From the NCBI RefSeq assembly GCF_000474745.1, contig NZ_ASJR01000003.1:62001-126000 (forward strand): a stretch of 64,000 nucleotides of DNA. The letters run 5' to 3'. Source of the DNA: Chitinivibrio alkaliphilus ACht1. Its GTDB lineage: Bacteria; Fibrobacterota; Chitinivibrionia; Chitinivibrionales; Chitinivibrionaceae. Shown piece after piece: positions 36,418 to 45,445 of the stretch; within the stretch, counting starts at the first letter, position 1; every line of letters starts with the position of its first letter. The position numbers were made by a program, and so were the translations under genes. The notes beneath the pieces are model-generated. The model was not told the origin of the DNA. It saw nothing but the letters and a program-made list of their open reading frames with translations, and made no database searches.

Positions 36418-38573
36418 TGTGCCCATTCCTTTCCATCCCAGTCGTCGTAGTCTGTGCGTATAGACTCTCCTTGGGGTGTTTCTGTAAAAAAGTAGTCAAA
36501 CACTTTTTGTGCAACCGGAGCGGCGTTTACACCACCGCCTCCGGCATGGGCAAGAAGTACCGATACCACAATGGCGGGTTCATCGAGGGGGGCGGCCGCA
36601 ACATATACTGCATGATTTTCACCGTGCGGGTTTTGTGCCGTTCCGGTTTTTCCTCCTACGGGGATTCCAGAAACTCGCGATCGCCAGCCCGTACCACCCG
36701 GAACATGTACCGTTCGCCACATTCCCTCCTTAATTGATTCTATGGTAGAGCTGTCAAACGGGAGGGGGCTAATGGGGGTTGGTGGCGTTGCTGTAATAAA
36801 GGCATTTTCGGGAGAACGGATTTCCTTAAGCAGATGTGGTGCGTAGAGGCTATCCTGCCCAGAGAGCGATGCCGGTATTAAGGCCATTTGTAAAGGGGTG
36901 AGATCTTGTGACTGCCCTATGGCCATATTGAGTAGAAGCCCTCGTGTCCATCTCCATCCGGGACCACGGTTGGCGTGGCGGAGGTTGTGGGCGATACTCC
37001 CGGATAAATATCCACGTGATTCACCGGGGAGGTCAATGCCCGTGCGATCACCGAGAGAGAGGGGACCAGCGAAATGATTAATCTGTTCATCCCCAAGAAG
37101 AAGGCCGAGTTGATAGAAGTATACATTGCAAGAAGTTTTTAAGGCATCTTCCAGGGAAAGTCTTCCATGCCCTTGCCGATACCAGCAGCGGTAGTAGCGG
37201 TTTCCAAAACGCATGCCACCGTCACAGGATTTATCCATATACCCCCCAGGGCTCACCACACCTGCTTCCAAGCCGGCAAGGGCGGTAATGAGTTTGAAGG
37301 TTGATCCTGGAGAGTAATTGCTTGCAATAGCTTTGTTTATTAACGGCCGGCGTGGATTATGCTGTGCCTGTCGCCACTCTTGCCCCACAATTTTTTCTGC
37401 CAAAGAGAAGGTGTTAGCATCAAAGGATGGGTTACTGTACATGGCTAATACTTCGCCATTTCGAGGATCCATGGCAACCACTGCCCCTTGGAGGGTATCA
37501 TCAAACTGTTCAGCAATAATGCGTTGCAGTTCTGCATCAATGGTGAGGTAGATATTATTTCCCGGTGTTGGAGCAATGTAGGGCATACCCTCAACGATGC
37601 CCAGACGAGTTCCCCGTGAATTTCGCTCTACAAAGGCCCACCCTTTTTCTCCCATGAGGAGTGTATCATAATAGGCTTCAATTCCGGATTTGCCAATTTG
37701 ATCACCGCGATGATACTCATAGTCTGAAAATCGCGTCAGTTCTTCCTGATTTATTTCAGATAGATAGCCGAGTACATGGAAGAGTTTTTTTCCATAGGGG
37801 TATTCTCGTCGGGATTCTATTTCGATAGAAATACCGGGAAGTAGGGTACTATGTTCTTCAAGAATACTGACATATTCAAGAGATATATCTTCTGCTATCA
37901 TTGTTTGAGTACGAGGGCTTCTTCGTGCATGGGCGAGTCGCTCATCCAAATAGGTTGTATCAAAAAGAGGGGATCCATGAGAGTCTGCGATGGTAAGAAG
38001 GCGTTCACGTATTCGTGTAAAAGAGTTCTGGGAAAAGGCTTTGCGCATGCTGTATTCTGTGGGATGTGTTACGGAGAAAAGACTATCCAGTATTGTTCGT
38101 GGAAAGAGTGGGGAGCCATCTTCATCTTTCATGGCAGTGAGGTACTCATAGAGTCGGTGAGGGGTTTGTTCTTCCACAGGGAGAGTAAGGGTATGAGTTC
38201 GCAGGGATCGTGTAAGAAGCTTTCGGGGAAAAAAGGGTTTTGACTCGGGGGTTTTCAGATGCGCAAGTTGTGTAAAAAGATCTTTTTCACGGGGGATGTG
38301 TGCCGGAGTAATGTAGAGAGAGTAGGAGGGGCGGTTTTGGGCAATAATGCGCCCCATTCTGTCATAAATAAGACCTCGTTCAGGTCGTAACATTTCTCGC
38401 GAAAAGCGATTTTCCTTGGAAAGACGAAGGTATTTTTCTCCTAAATGAATTTGAATATAGGCAATACGTACAAGGAGGAATGCGAAAATAAGACTGAAAA
38501 TTACAATTAATACCTTGGACTTTGAAAGCCGCTCAAGATAGACCCCATCGATGGTATCTTTACGTAATTCCAC
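36414..38573 (-). CDS. mrdA: Penicillin-binding protein 2, elongasome transpeptidase
   Basis: The 719-residue protein has one N-terminal membrane helix (KVLIVIFSLIFAFLLVRI), a dimerisation region beginning RPERGLIYDRMGRIIAQNRP, and a class B transpeptidase domain. The active serine is S424 in SPGSTFK; SCN and GGKTGTAQNP complete the penicillin-binding motifs. It crosslinks peptidoglycan in cell elongation. The start is GTG at 38573, 4 nt after the mreD stop; the open frame upstream lies inside mreD. It is coupled to rodA downstream. Confidence 0.95.
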   Translation of the reverse strand: MELRKDTIDGVYLERLSKSKVLIVIFSLIFAFLLVRIAYIQIHLGEKYLRLSKENRFSREMLRPERGLIYDRMGRIIAQNRPSYSLYITPAHIPREKDLFTQLAHLKTPESKPFFPRKLLTRSLRTHTLTLPVEEQTPHRLYEYLTAMKDEDGSPLFPRTILDSLFSVTHPTEYSMRKAFSQNSFTRIRERLLTIADSHGSPLFDTTYLDERLAHARRSPRTQTMIAEDISLEYVSILEEHSTLLPGISIEIESRREYPYGKKLFHVLGYLSEINQEELTRFSDYEYHRGDQIGKSGIEAYYDTLLMGEKGWAFVERNSRGTRLGIVEGMPYIAPTPGNNIYLTIDAELQRIIAEQFDDTLQGAVVAMDPRNGEVLAMYSNPSFDANTFSLAEKIVGQEWRQAQHNPRRPLINKAIASNYSPGSTFKLITALAGLEAGVVSPGGYMDKSCDGGMRFGNRYYRCWYRQGHGRLSLEDALKTSCNVYFYQLGLLLGDEQINHFAGPLSLGDRTGIDLPGESRGYLSGSIAHNLRHANRGPGWRWTRGLLLNMAIGQSQDLTPLQMALIPASLSGQDSLYAPHLLKEIRSPENAFITATPPTPISPLPFDSSTIESIKEGMWRTVHVPGGTGWRSRVSGIPVGGKTGTAQNPHGENHAVYVAAAPLDEPAIVVSVLLAHAGGGGVNAAPVAQKVFDYFFTETPQGESIRTDYDDWDGKEWAQ

Positions 38574-38577
38574 AGAC

Positions 38578-39051
38578 CTATCTTCTCCTGTGTGGGGTGA
38601 GATAGTGGGCAGCAAAGAGTATGAATGATGACAGAATTGCTGTATACAGAGCACCGGGGATTCCATTGGCCAGTATGGTTACCGCGGAGACTCCTTCTGT
38701 TTCAACAGAATAATAGATAAAGGAGTGGAGGAGAGAGGCTATCACTAAAATACTAATTTGAAAGACGGGACCGGGGTTTAATTTCTCCCGTGAAAACAGC
38801 CCTACAAATCCACCGAGAATACTATTTGCCAGGGCATTTACACCAAGGGTTCCTCCTGAATAAAGGTCGATAATGAGACCGACAAAAAAACCGACCCAGA
38901 TGCCGGCAAATCTTCCATGTTCTATGGTAAGTATAAAAAGCAGTATTAGTACCGCATTCGGGTACACTCCCGCAATTGCTATTTGAGAGATGATTGTTGC
39001 TTGTAACACAAGGGCAAAGCAGAAGTAGAGGAACCATTTTAGAAAGAGCAT
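38578..39051 (-). CDS. mreD: Rod-shape-determining membrane protein MreD
   Basis: The 157-residue protein has about five membrane helices and the MreD pattern GFFVGLIIDLYSGGTLGVNAL. It is a small inner-membrane part of the elongasome that works with MreC. GAGGT precedes the ATG. It lies 11 nt after mreC and 4 nt before mrdA. Confidence 0.92.
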   Translation of the reverse strand: MLFLKWFLYFCFALVLQATIISQIAIAGVYPNAVLILLFILTIEHGRFAGIWVGFFVGLIIDLYSGGTLGVNALANSILGGFVGLFSREKLNPGPVFQISILVIASLLHSFIYYSVETEGVSAVTILANGIPGALYTAILSSFILFAAHYLTPHRRR

Positions 39052-39062
39052 ACTAACCTCAT

Positions 39063-39893
39063 TTACTCTTCAGATTCAAGATGTTTTATGTCTTTACTAA
39101 AGGGGGCCCACCGGCTTTCAAGGGATATGACATTGATAAAGCGGAGGTTGTGCAAGTCTGCAAAAGGACGTATCCATATACGTTGGTAGAGGGGGTTTTC
39201 CGCTTCAGCAATGTCTGTAATCGTTCCCACAGGAAGATAAGGGGGGTAAATGCCTCCAAGGCCGGAAGTGACAATCGTATCTCCCAGGGTGAGGTCACGG
39301 GCATTACTCACATCGATGGAGAGGTTCAGTCCGTCATTTGATTTCAAAATGCCAATTGCTCCCGATGCCTCGTGGAGTACACTGAGTTTTTCATCGGGCA
39401 TACGCATAAGTTGTACACGAGAACAATTAGAAAGGGCCATGGATACTTTTCCCACAACACCGTGATGGTCTATGACGGGCATATTTTCTCGCACCCCCTG
39501 TTTACGACCGATGTTAATGGTCATGGTGCGATGAATAGGGACCGGCTCATAGGAGATTACCTCTCCTTGAATGAGTTCGTAGGGAATTTCCTCTGCAAGG
39601 TGCGTAAACTCTCGTTGTAAACTATCGGTGCTAATGGTGTATTTTAGATTAGAGTACTGCATCTGCAGTTGCGCTACCTGTTCAGCCAAGAGTTCATTTT
39701 CAGCAAAGAGATTACGAATCTTGTTTGTGTGGTTCACCGCCGATTCAATGGGGAAGAGAATCGTTGTGAGAGTCGCCGTAATCTGCTGTTGCTGGGTCTC
39801 TCCTGAGTTAATGAGCATCCACGATATAACCACCGTTACAAAAAGGGAAGATCCATTTTTATGCTCAAGGAGAAAGGAGACTATCCAGTGCAT
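39063..39893 (-). CDS. mreC: Rod-shape-determining protein MreC
   Basis: The 276-residue protein has an N-terminal membrane helix, a coiled coil at about residues 55-95 (NKIRNLFAENELLAEQVAQL), and the periplasmic beta domain with VVGKVSMALSNCSRVQLM and GLGGIYPPYLPVGTI. It bridges MreB and PBP2 in the elongasome. GGGGAG precedes the start, and the gene is 11 nt downstream of mreB. Confidence 0.95.
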   Translation of the reverse strand: MHWIVSFLLEHKNGSSLFVTVVISWMLINSGETQQQQITATLTTILFPIESAVNHTNKIRNLFAENELLAEQVAQLQMQYSNLKYTISTDSLQREFTHLAEEIPYELIQGEVISYEPVPIHRTMTINIGRKQGVRENMPVIDHHGVVGKVSMALSNCSRVQLMRMPDEKLSVLHEASGAIGILKSNDGLNLSIDVSNARDLTLGDTIVTSGLGGIYPPYLPVGTITDIAEAENPLYQRIWIRPFADLHNLRFINVISLESRWAPFSKDIKHLESEE

Positions 39894-39904
39894 GAATCTC
39901 CCCG

Positions 39905-40942
39905 TTATCGTTTATTTCTGCTGCTATTGAGAAGAACATCCTTGTAGAGGGCTTTGTTTTCAACCACCTTCAAGGCACCGCGAGCTACACAGGTCATGGG
40001 GTCATCTGTACCGCATACGGGGAGGTTTGTTTCCTGCCGGATACGTTCATCTAATCCACGTAATTGAGATGAGCCCCCCGTAAGGACAATGCCTTTATCC
40101 AAAATATCTGCTGAGAGTTCTGCCGGAGTTCTTTCAAGGGCACTCAAAACTGCTCGTTCGACCTTTGCAACGGGCTCCTTTAAGGCATCCCTGATTTCTT
40201 CGGATGTGATTCTCATGGTTTTGGGAATACCGGCGACCTGGTCTCGTCCACGTACTTCCATTTCCAACTCTTGCTGGAGTGGGTAGGCAGATCCGATTTT
40301 GATTTTGACCTCTTCCGCAGTATTCTCCCCAATAATAAGATTGTAGGTTTTCTTGAGATACTCCACTATTGCTTCATCAAATTCATTGCCCCCAACTTTT
40401 TCCGAAATATCACAGACCATTCCCCCCATGGAAATAACTGCGATTTCAGAGGTGCCTCCACCGATGTCAATAATCATATTTCCTGAGGATTCTAAGACGG
40501 GAATCTCCATGCCAATCGCGGCTGCCATGGGTTCGGCAATTAGGTCAGCTTCCAGTATGCCTGCTTGTTCGGCAGAGTCAATAACTGAACGCATTTCCGC
40601 CTTCGTAATGCCCGAAGGTACTCCAATGACTGCACGGGGTCGAAAGAGTCGATTGGTTTGTACTTTCCGAATAAAGCGACTCAGCATTTCTTCTACAAGG
40701 TCAACATCAGCTATCACCCCGTCTTTCATGGGTTTTATTGCTTCTATTTTGCCGGGCGTTCGACCAAACATCTTTTTTGCTTCGCGGCCAATGGCAAGAG
40801 GCTCTCCGTTAGAGCTGTCAATGGCAATTACGGATGGTTCGTCAATGAGCAAACCACGCCCTCTTGCATAAATAAGTGTGTTTGCCGTACCCAGATCTAT
40901 GCCGAGGGCAGTTCCGGTAAAAGAAAAAGAGAAGATGCTCAT
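39905..40942 (-). CDS. mreB: Rod-shape-determining actin homologue MreB
   Basis: The 345-residue protein is a bacterial actin. It contains phosphate-1 GIDLGTANTLIY, the connecting segment with VIGVPSGIT, phosphate-2 MIIDIGGGTSEIAVI and the adenosine motif ILTGGSSQLRGLDERI. It forms membrane-bound filaments that direct elongation in rod-shaped cells, so the organism is probably rod-shaped or curved. It heads the mreBCD-mrdA-rodA operon; the 136-bp upstream gap is AT-rich, but I found no convincing promoter. Confidence 0.97.
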   Translation of the reverse strand: MSIFSFSFTGTALGIDLGTANTLIYARGRGLLIDEPSVIAIDSSNGEPLAIGREAKKMFGRTPGKIEAIKPMKDGVIADVDLVEEMLSRFIRKVQTNRLFRPRAVIGVPSGITKAEMRSVIDSAEQAGILEADLIAEPMAAAIGMEIPVLESSGNMIIDIGGGTSEIAVISMGGMVCDISEKVGGNEFDEAIVEYLKKTYNLIIGENTAEEVKIKIGSAYPLQQELEMEVRGRDQVAGIPKTMRITSEEIRDALKEPVAKVERAVLSALERTPAELSADILDKGIVLTGGSSQLRGLDERIRQETNLPVCGTDDPMTCVARGALKVVENKALYKDVLLNSSRNKR

Positions 40943-41078
40943 ATTTTTACTCCGTTATCTAACTGTTTTGCCCGTTGTTATACACCTAAAATAGTTTTTA
41001 TTTTGTTACCGTTGCAGAAGAATCAATATTTCTCGAGATTCTTTTTTACTACTCTTGTCTGACTCTATCCTTTTTTTC

Positions 41079-41450
41079 TCACTTTGCAAGCATAATCCTG
41101 TTCTTACGAAAAAAAACGTTCTTATAATGAGTGATTTTTCCTGCGGATATGGTGATAACATCGATCCGTTCGGGGGAAGGAGCATGGTGTTTTTCTTTCA
41201 CATAGCGCTCAGCCGTTCGGCGGATTCGTTCAAGCTTTGCCGGGGTTATTTTATCTTCGGCAAGCCCCACTTTTTTACTGCGGAGCAACTTCACTTCAAC
41301 AAAGACAAGGCGGTTTTCGGGGGAAATTGTAACAAGATCAATTTCTCCAAATCGATCTGCCCAATTACGGCATATGATTCGGTAGCCCCGCCGTAACAAA
41401 TACGCTGAGGCTGCATCTTCCCCGGACTTTCCGGTCTCACGGGTATTCAT
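41079..41450 (-). CDS. yraN: YraN/UPF0102 family nuclease-like protein
   Basis: The 123-residue protein matches the YraN family with GEDAASAYLLRRGYRIICRN and then the PD-(D/E)xK-like FGEIDLVTI...VFVEVK core. The family has a restriction-endonuclease fold and probably acts on DNA, though its role is poorly defined. The ATG at 41450 overlaps the kinase stop (ATGA); a longer frame upstream has no start support. It is the last gene of a five-gene operon. Confidence 0.88.
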   Translation of the reverse strand: MNTRETGKSGEDAASAYLLRRGYRIICRNWADRFGEIDLVTISPENRLVFVEVKLLRSKKVGLAEDKITPAKLERIRRTAERYVKEKHHAPSPERIDVITISAGKITHYKNVFFRKNRIMLAK

Positions 41451-42484
41451 TGGACAATAAGATGTATTCCCAAGAGAATAAGAAGGATGAGAGAAATCCA
41501 CTGCTGTCGCAGCGTATAGTACCAAAAGGATGTGCTGAAAAGGGGGTACACAAAGGGGTCTACCTGAATTTTGCCGGTGGCGGCACCGCGTCGATCTCCC
41601 ATACGTCGATCCGTAATTCGTCGATTTATCGGAGTATCCTCTTTTTCTGGTTTCGCATATACACCGATATGTTCTTCCTGTTCAACCGTATCAAGATCAT
41701 TTAATATTTCACCCACGGAGGAGTAGCGCTCTGTGCGCCCCTTTTTTAGACATTTAAGAATAATGAGTTCTAATCGTTGTGGCATGTTCTTGCGATGTCG
41801 TGAGGGGTGCTGCGGAATATCATGAACGTGGCTGTATACAATAGACAGTGGTTTCTCTCCGGAGAAGGGGACATCTCCTGTGAGCATTTCATAGAGAACT
41901 ATGCCGAGGGAGTAAATGTCGGTACGATAGTCAAGGGGGTCTCCCGAGGCCTGTTCTGGTGACATGTACTCAGGAGTGCCCACGGCCATTCCGGCTCGGG
42001 TTATTTTTTCCGTAAATAACTGGGCAATGCCAAAGTCTGATATCTTACACACGCCAGACGAATCAATTAAAATGTTTTGCGGTTTAATGTCCCGATGGAC
42101 GATTTTTCGAGCATGGGCATATTGAAGGCCGCGGCAGATCTGTTTTGCATAATCAATAACAAGCTCTATATGAAGGCCTTCAGCAGGAATGGCTTGGTCA
42201 AGTGAAAATCCGTCGATGTACTGCATGGAAAAATAGGAGAGACCATTTTCCTGCCCATAATTGTAGAGGGAGACCACATTGGTATGATCGAGCCGTGATA
42301 TTGCCTGTGCTTCAAGGTGAAACCGCTGCCGCGCCGTAGGATCTTTTTCGCCACGATCAAGGAGCACCTTTAGGGCAACTTTACGCCCAAGCGGTTCCTG
42401 TATGGCGCTATACACATCTCCCATGCCCCCTTTACCGAGATGTTCGAGGATGGTGAAATCTCCTACTTTTTTCAGAGCCGGCAT
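41447..42484 (-). CDS. Membrane-anchored Ser/Thr protein kinase (Hanks type) without sensor domain
   Basis: The 345-residue protein has a complete kinase domain over residues 10-270: GKGGMGDVY loop, catalytic lysine K39 in VALKVLL, HRDIKPQN catalytic loop, DFG, and the GTPEYMSPEQ activation segment. A basic linker (NRRITDRRMGDRRG) leads to one C-terminal membrane helix (ISLILLILLGIHLIV) with almost nothing outside. Most bacterial relatives carry PASTA repeats there. It lies 2 nt downstream of gmk. Partners are unknown; the separate PASTA protein at 30971 is one candidate. Confidence 0.93.
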   Translation of the reverse strand: MPALKKVGDFTILEHLGKGGMGDVYSAIQEPLGRKVALKVLLDRGEKDPTARQRFHLEAQAISRLDHTNVVSLYNYGQENGLSYFSMQYIDGFSLDQAIPAEGLHIELVIDYAKQICRGLQYAHARKIVHRDIKPQNILIDSSGVCKISDFGIAQLFTEKITRAGMAVGTPEYMSPEQASGDPLDYRTDIYSLGIVLYEMLTGDVPFSGEKPLSIVYSHVHDIPQHPSRHRKNMPQRLELIILKCLKKGRTERYSSVGEILNDLDTVEQEEHIGVYAKPEKEDTPINRRITDRRMGDRRGAATGKIQVDPFVYPLFSTSFWYYTLRQQWISLILLILLGIHLIVQ

Positions 42485-42486
42485 AC

Positions 42487-43056
42487 TTAACCTTTATTCA
42501 GGGTTATTATTTTTTCAACCTTCCGTACTGTCTCTTCTAAGACATCATTAATAATATAATACGTGTAATTGCCGGCGTGGCGTGCAAAGTCCGTTTCTTT
42601 TTTTGCGTTCTCCAGGCGGATACGCAAGGCTTCCGGAGATTCCGTATCCCGCATTTGGAGTCGTTTTTTAAGTTCTTCAAATGAGGGAGGTTCGATAAAT
42701 ATGCCAATGCTGTTTCGGTAATGTTTATCCAGCTGAACTTTTCCCTGAACGTCAATATCCAGAAGGACGGTTTTGCCTTCTTCTATCATCTTATCGATAA
42801 AAAAACGAGGCGTGCCGTAATAATTGCCATGAACTTGCGCCCACTCTATAAAACCGTGGCGTGCGACCTCAGCTTCAAATTCCTTAGGAGTGTAAAAGAA
42901 GTAATCAACCCCATGTTTTTCTCCGGCTCTGGGTGCGCGCGTTGTTCCTGATATGGAGTATACCAAGTGGGGAAGCCGTTTTTTAAGCTCTCGAAGTACC
43001 GTGGTTTTTCCTGCTCCTGAGGGGGACGAAAATACGAAGAGCTTTCCCTGTGTCAT
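42487..43056 (-). CDS. gmk: Guanylate kinase
   Basis: The 189-residue cytoplasmic enzyme phosphorylates GMP to GDP. The P-loop SSPSGAGKTT is near residue 10, the GMP-binding region shows SGTTRAPRAGEKHGVDYFF, and the lid and DIDVQGK strands follow. Length and order match the family. It overlaps the trpR-like gene upstream by 4 nt. Confidence 0.96.
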   Translation of the reverse strand: MTQGKLFVFSSPSGAGKTTVLRELKKRLPHLVYSISGTTRAPRAGEKHGVDYFFYTPKEFEAEVARHGFIEWAQVHGNYYGTPRFFIDKMIEEGKTVLLDIDVQGKVQLDKHYRNSIGIFIEPPSFEELKKRLQMRDTESPEALRIRLENAKKETDFARHAGNYTYYIINDVLEETVRKVEKIITLNKG

Positions 43057-43319
43057 GCGAGTGTCCTTTCCAGAAATTTTCGTGATATTGAGTTTGGATC
43101 TTTGAGTATCTTGTTTCCTCGGGTTACCTTGCAGAGGCTGATCTTTAAGTCCTTGGCAATTTTACGCTGCGTATCGCCACGGTGGAGTCGTTTTATGAGC
43201 TCCCACCTGAGCAGTAGGGTTTCTTGTTCCTTGTCGGTAAGGAGCTCGCTGAATAGTTGCGGGATCTCCTCAGGGTGAGTTTGTTGGAAAATTTCTGCAA
43301 ATTCTTCGAGAGACGTCAT
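43053..43319 (-). CDS. TrpR-family repressor-like protein
   Basis: The 88-residue protein matches TrpR. LLTDKEQETLLLRWELIKRL corresponds to the core helices, and the helix-turn-helix reads TQRKIAKDLKISLCKVTRG, equivalent to the QREL...ITRGSN region of TrpR. The family represses tryptophan genes when bound to tryptophan, but some Gram-positive members (YerC) differ in ligand. No trp gene is present here. It is coupled by 4-nt overlaps to the methyltransferase upstream and gmk downstream, which is unusual for a TrpR. Confidence 0.82.
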   Translation of the reverse strand: MTSLEEFAEIFQQTHPEEIPQLFSELLTDKEQETLLLRWELIKRLHRGDTQRKIAKDLKISLCKVTRGNKILKDPNSISRKFLERTLA

Positions 43320-43867
43320 GGGGTATTCCTTTCTGTAAAGACCTCCATTTTTTCAAGGATGGTATATCCCAGAACGGAGCATGCCGTAGCAACGTTCAGG
43401 GAGTTTTTATATCCAAATGTTGGTATTTCAATAAGCAAATCACACGCTTTTAAAACGGGCTCGCTGATTCCGAGGGCCTCGTTTCCAAGAATAAGGGCAA
43501 CCTTGCGAGGGGGGCGAACCTCTGTGTAGAGGTGGGAGTGGGAGGTTGTTTCTGCTCCCCAGAGATGAATGTCCTGTGCGCGGCAATGGGCAACAGCGTC
43601 CATGGTTGTAGGAAAATGCCGCCATGGTACGTAGTCGATGGTTCCCAGAGAGGTTTTTGCAAGTTTTGTATGGGGGGGGTAGGCGGTGTAGCCACAAAGA
43701 AAAAGCTCTGCCACTCGCATGGTATCGGCTAAGCGAAAAATCGCACCGACATTGAACGCACTTCGGAGATTATCCAGGATTATATAGAGGTTGTGACGTG
43801 GCAGAGCACGATACTCTTCTACGGGGATATCTACATCAAAGGTACGAACTGTGAAGTTTGTTTCCAT
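43316..43867 (-). CDS. SpoU/TrmH-family RNA 2'-O-methyltransferase
   Basis: The 183-residue SPOUT enzyme shows motif 1 NLRSAFNVGAIFRLAD, motif 2 ALILGNEALGI and motif 3 IPTFGYKNSLNVATACSV, which form the SAM-binding trefoil knot. It methylates ribose in tRNA or rRNA; the exact target is not clear from sequence. AAAGGTG supports the ATG at 43867 over a GTG seven codons upstream. It begins the operon that continues to yraN. Confidence 0.9.
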   Translation of the reverse strand: METNFTVRTFDVDIPVEEYRALPRHNLYIILDNLRSAFNVGAIFRLADTMRVAELFLCGYTAYPPHTKLAKTSLGTIDYVPWRHFPTTMDAVAHCRAQDIHLWGAETTSHSHLYTEVRPPRKVALILGNEALGISEPVLKACDLLIEIPTFGYKNSLNVATACSVLGYTILEKMEVFTERNTP

Positions 43868-43907
43868 ATCACCTTTTTTTAATGCCACGGGAAAGCCCTT
43901 TCATGTT

Positions 43908-43925
43908 ATATTTTGTATAAAATAT
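43908..43925. promoter_or_regulatory. AT-rich 18-bp palindrome in a divergent promoter region
   Basis: ATATTTT at 43908-43914 and AAAATAT at 43919-43925 flank GTAT, in the 75-bp gap between the spoU-trpR operon and the TIM-barrel gene. It could be an operator for the TrpR-like protein or simply paired -10 boxes. It does not contain the CTAG core of enteric trp operators. Confidence 0.35.
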
Positions 43926-43942
43926 GTTATCAAAGGAGTAAG

Positions 43943-44749
43943 ATGGGAGCTCAAAAAATTGGGGTTGCCACCTCGATATATAAAGACTGTGGTTTTGATT
44001 CTCAGAAAACAATTGATTTTGTTCGTGAGACTGGTCTTTCTTTGGTGCAGTTGTATATGAATGAAGAGTTGGAAAAAGATGCGGCCGAGACGGAGCGTCT
44101 GCGCGACCTCTGCTCTACTGAAAAAATAACACTTCTCTGCCATTCTCCCTACGACCTTAACAAAGCAGTTTTATCGCACAGTAGGCATATTGCATCTCTT
44201 AACAGAATCTTTCCAAGAAATCAAAAAAAATACGTGGTATTTCATTTTGATGAGACAGCCTCGGTGGATGATGCTCTGTCAGTTATGGAGATTCTCAACA
44301 ATAATGGGATAACGGTCTGTTTAGAAAATTACTTCCGGTTTCATGACAGAGATAGTCTAGTGAGTAATATTACTCTCTATACCCGGCTTATCCACCGTGC
44401 TGCGGAATTAAAACGGGATTTTGTTCCTCTAATAGATATCCCCCGTTTTTTCATAGCACCCTTTGCGGTGTTTGATCCGCTCTTTATTTGCGAACTTGTT
44501 TTAAATAATATTGCCTATGCACGAAAAGAGATTTTCCTCCATCTCATTGATGTAACAGATACTCGTCAACGCCGTGAAGATTGGTGTCCTGTAGGAGAAG
44601 GGATTCTTTCCTATGATACGATTTTTACCCTGTTACAGCGATATGCCATATCTGTTCCCTACACAATCCTCGAATATGAAGAGGTAGAGCCGGCCTTAGC
44701 AAGTTTGCCGGAGGTGTCTCGTTTGCTTAATATTCTTCATGTGGAATAA
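43943..44749 (+). CDS. TIM-barrel sugar-phosphate isomerase/AP-endonuclease-like protein
   Basis: The 268-residue protein resembles xylose-isomerase-like TIM barrels: VATSIYKDCGFD, then LCHSPYDLNKA, FHFDE, CLENYF, LIDI and LHLIDV at the ends of successive strands. These could supply metal ligands (His, Asp, Glu). Family members include endonuclease IV and sugar epimerases, and the sequence does not decide. AAAGGAG sets the start at 43943. It lies 12 nt upstream of tsaB. Confidence 0.7.
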   Translation: MGAQKIGVATSIYKDCGFDSQKTIDFVRETGLSLVQLYMNEELEKDAAETERLRDLCSTEKITLLCHSPYDLNKAVLSHSRHIASLNRIFPRNQKKYVVFHFDETASVDDALSVMEILNNNGITVCLENYFRFHDRDSLVSNITLYTRLIHRAAELKRDFVPLIDIPRFFIAPFAVFDPLFICELVLNNIAYARKEIFLHLIDVTDTRQRREDWCPVGEGILSYDTIFTLLQRYAISVPYTILEYEEVEPALASLPEVSRLLNILHVE

Positions 44750-44761
44750 GAAGGAGGAGTT

Positions 44762-45445
44762 GTGATTTGGAGCTTGGGAATTGATACCTCATCTATTGCG
44801 TTGAGCGTAGGACTTTACAAAGATACCGCCCCCTTTTTAAGTAATACCCGGTATGAACAGCACGGCCACTCGCGACATATTGTTGCCATGGTGCGTTCTC
44901 TTTTTTCTGCAGGTGAGCTTTCAATGGCAGATATTTCCCGAGTGGGCATTACTACAGGGCCGGGGTCTTTCACAGGGCTTCGAGTGGGAATTGCCTTTGT
45001 GAAGGGACTCTGTATGGAGTCAAACACGCCCATTTATTCCTTCAATACCCTGGAGATAATAGCCAACTCCCTCGGGTGGTTTTCCGGTGTCCTTGGCATC
45101 GCCCTTGATGCGCGGCAAGATCATGTGTTTTTTGCTACCTACACACGGGAAGGAAGCACCATTGTTCCTGTGCAGGCACTAGAACGTATTCCCGCAGACA
45201 GCTTCTATACTGCCGCTAAAGCGTGTGATACCGTGGTCTACGATACCATGGGGTTTACCCGTAGCACTGTTTTTAGCCCGCTGCCGGATATCACCAATAC
45301 TATCGATCTTGCCCAGTTGCATCTTTCACGTGGCCTTGGCGTGGCAAAATGTGCCGCTGGTACTCAGAGATCACCCCTGTCATCTCTTGAAGTATGCCCA
45401 GATTATATGCAGGAATCCTATGCAGAAAGGAACCGCCCTCGGTGA
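44762..45445 (+). CDS. tsaB: tRNA threonylcarbamoyladenosine biosynthesis protein TsaB
   Basis: The 227-residue protein has the ASKHA-fold N-terminus LGIDTSSIALSVGLY and the TsaB hallmark GITTGPGSFTGLRVGIAFVKG. It lacks the metal-binding histidines of its paralogue TsaD, as expected for the scaffold subunit. It supports formation of t6A37 on ANN-decoding tRNAs. The start is GTG after a perfect AAGGAGGAG. Its 3' end overlaps the next gene by 26 nt. Confidence 0.93.
   Translation: MIWSLGIDTSSIALSVGLYKDTAPFLSNTRYEQHGHSRHIVAMVRSLFSAGELSMADISRVGITTGPGSFTGLRVGIAFVKGLCMESNTPIYSFNTLEIIANSLGWFSGVLGIALDARQDHVFFATYTREGSTIVPVQALERIPADSFYTAAKACDTVVYDTMGFTRSTVFSPLPDITNTIDLAQLHLSRGLGVAKCAAGTQRSPLSSLEVCPDYMQESYAERNRPR

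Noticed and set aside
41018-41046. Hairpin AAGAATC / GATTCTT with a T run between yraN and mreB
   Set aside because: The T run follows the stem on the plus strand, but both flanking genes are on the minus strand, so it would not terminate them.
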